This document shows positions 4,434 through 5,204 of a stretch of DNA of 5,204 bases, piece after piece. The notes under the pieces were generated by a model. That model made no database searches. It had not been told where the DNA came from and was given only the letters and a program-made list of their open reading frames with translations. Position numbers and translations under genes: made by a program. The DNA is from Bryobacteraceae bacterium (lineage in GTDB: Bacteria > Acidobacteriota > Terriglobia > Bryobacterales > Bryobacteraceae): the NCBI GenBank assembly GCA_030036985.1, contig JASHSD010000455.1, positions 1 through 5,204 of the forward strand, read 5' to 3'. Positions within the stretch are counted from its first letter, which is position 1; each line of letters begins with the position of its first letter.

Positions 4434-5204
4434 GGGGTTATTGATAATCGTCGCGGGATTTCTTTTCGCCGGCACGCAAACACAAAGTGGTGTCGTGCGG
4501 TCCGGGGGACAGGCCATCCCCGGCGCTACGGTCACGGCGATCTGCGGGACCGATAAGATCACCACGGTAACAGACGATGCGGGGCGTTTCGATTTGGGCG
4601 GGCTGCCGTCGACGCCCTGCAAGTTCACAATTTCGATGTTCGGGTTCGAGCCGTCGGAGCGCGATGTGACCGCTTCATCGACGGGCCTCACGTTCGATCT
4701 GACGCTGCAGAAGCGGGCTACGCTGGCGAACGAACCTTCCGCCGCCGCTCCCGCCACAGCTTCAACTACTCCCGCGACTCCGGCGCCATCGACCGCGCAA
4801 AATAATCCGCAGACGCCGCGCAGAGGATTTGGGCGCGGCGGTCCGGGGCGCGGCGGCTTTGGAGGCAACGGCGCCGCCGCTCAGGGCGGTGGGCAAGGTT
4901 CCGGACAGCAGAGCGCCTCGAACGCGAACGGACGCGGTTTCCAGAATCTCAACCTGATTCAGAACGGTGATAACTCGCTCGATGGCGGCGATGCGCTGGC
5001 GTCGCCCAACGGACAAACGGACGATACGGGCGGCGCGAACGCGGCGTTCCTCGTCAATGGAAGTCTGAGCGAGGGCGTGCAGGCGCAAGCGGGCGACAAC
5101 TTTGGTTTGGGCGGCCGCGGCGGATTCGGTCCCAACGGATTTGCCGGACCGGGCGCCGCCGGGAGTCTCTTCGCCGCGCAGAATGGCAACGCAGACGGAA
5201 CCAA
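4420..5204 (+). CDS. TonB-dependent-receptor-like protein with carboxypeptidase regulatory-like domain, 3' partial
   Basis: The frame stays open to the window end, giving 261 residues of a longer protein. Residues 1-20 or so are a signal peptide (MIRTTGLLIIVAGFLFAG). Residues 23-97 form a carboxypeptidase-regulatory-like beta sandwich: SGVVRSGGQAIPGATVTA, TTVTDDAGRFDLGGLP, then GFEPSERDVT. Cys42 and Cys67 could form a disulfide. Residues 107-126 are an Ala/Pro/Thr linker. Residues 134-172 are Gly-rich with RGG-like motifs (GRGGPGRGGFGG), followed by an Asn/Gly/Asp-rich stretch containing GFQNLNLIQNGDNS and AAFLVNGSLSEG. The last two resemble segments I recall in Oar-like acidobacterial receptors, which continue into a TonB plug and a beta-barrel in the outer membrane. 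Those parts lie beyond the window, so transport function and substrate are inferred. The gene has its own leader and is probably transcribed apart from the upstream genes. Confidence -1.
   Translation, partial: MIRTTGLLIIVAGFLFAGTQTQSGVVRSGGQAIPGATVTAICGTDKITTVTDDAGRFDLGGLPSTPCKFTISMFGFEPSERDVTASSTGLTFDLTLQKRATLANEPSAAAPATASTTPATPAPSTAQNNPQTPRRGFGRGGPGRGGFGGNGAAAQGGGQGSGQQSASNANGRGFQNLNLIQNGDNSLDGGDALASPNGQTDDTGGANAAFLVNGSLSEGVQAQAGDNFGLGGRGGFGPNGFAGPGAAGSLFAAQNGNADGT

Noticed and set aside
3804..4868. Minus-strand open frame of 354 codons
   Set aside because: It runs antisense to the small secreted gene and the start of the receptor gene, both supported by signal peptides and motifs. Its product is Pro/Arg-rich and featureless.
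1..5204. CRISPR arrays, tRNA or rRNA genes, transposases, phage genes
   Set aside because: I found no regularly spaced direct repeats, no cloverleaf with a T-loop consensus, and no transposase or integrase motif in any frame.

Overview
The window is GC-rich and looks like ordinary chromosomal DNA from an environmental Gram-negative bacterium, most likely an acidobacterium (Solibacter/Bryobacter-like). This is inferred from three things together: a PEP-CTERM sorting-tag protein, the N-terminus of a large outer-membrane receptor of the type with a leading carboxypeptidase-regulatory-like domain that is abundant in Acidobacteriota, and a small secreted beta-rich protein of a type I associate with such genomes. 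No rRNA or protein marker fixes the taxon.

Layout. (1) Positions 1-1598, plus strand: a two-gene operon of a vicinal-oxygen-chelate 'ring-cleaving dioxygenase' (5' end cut by the window) and an alpha/beta-hydrolase of the phospholipase/carboxylesterase family. The two overlap by the bases TTGA. The pair resembles MhqO/MhqD of Bacillus, which is linked to quinone and hydroquinone stress. (2) Positions 1599-1827: a convergent intergenic region holding a 102-base structured element with perfect 8-base terminal inverted repeats and internal hairpins. (3) Positions 1828-2559, minus strand: a secreted PEP-CTERM protein with a jelly-roll/LamG-like body. It has a recognisable SD and a good sigma70-like promoter. 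(4) Positions 2560-2799: a divergent control region with overlapping palindromes. (5) Positions 2800-3807, plus strand: complete NAD-type glyceraldehyde-3-phosphate dehydrogenase. (6) Positions 3906-4271, plus strand: a 121-residue secreted protein whose start codon lies just after a 13-bp hairpin. (7) Positions 4420-5204, plus strand: the first 261 residues of a TonB-dependent-receptor-like protein (3' end cut). Its leader carries one CGAATC segment that can pair with three different GATTCG copies, one pairing enclosing the SD and reaching the start codon.

The genes do not form one pathway. The first two are probably co-transcribed and act together in detoxification or aromatic turnover. gap is a housekeeping gene without pgk next to it. 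The other three encode exported or surface proteins. I see no convincing new multi-gene system. The least explained signals are non-coding: the structured repeat at 1616-1717, the start-abutting hairpin at 3858-3900 and the multi-partner leader at 4341-4433.
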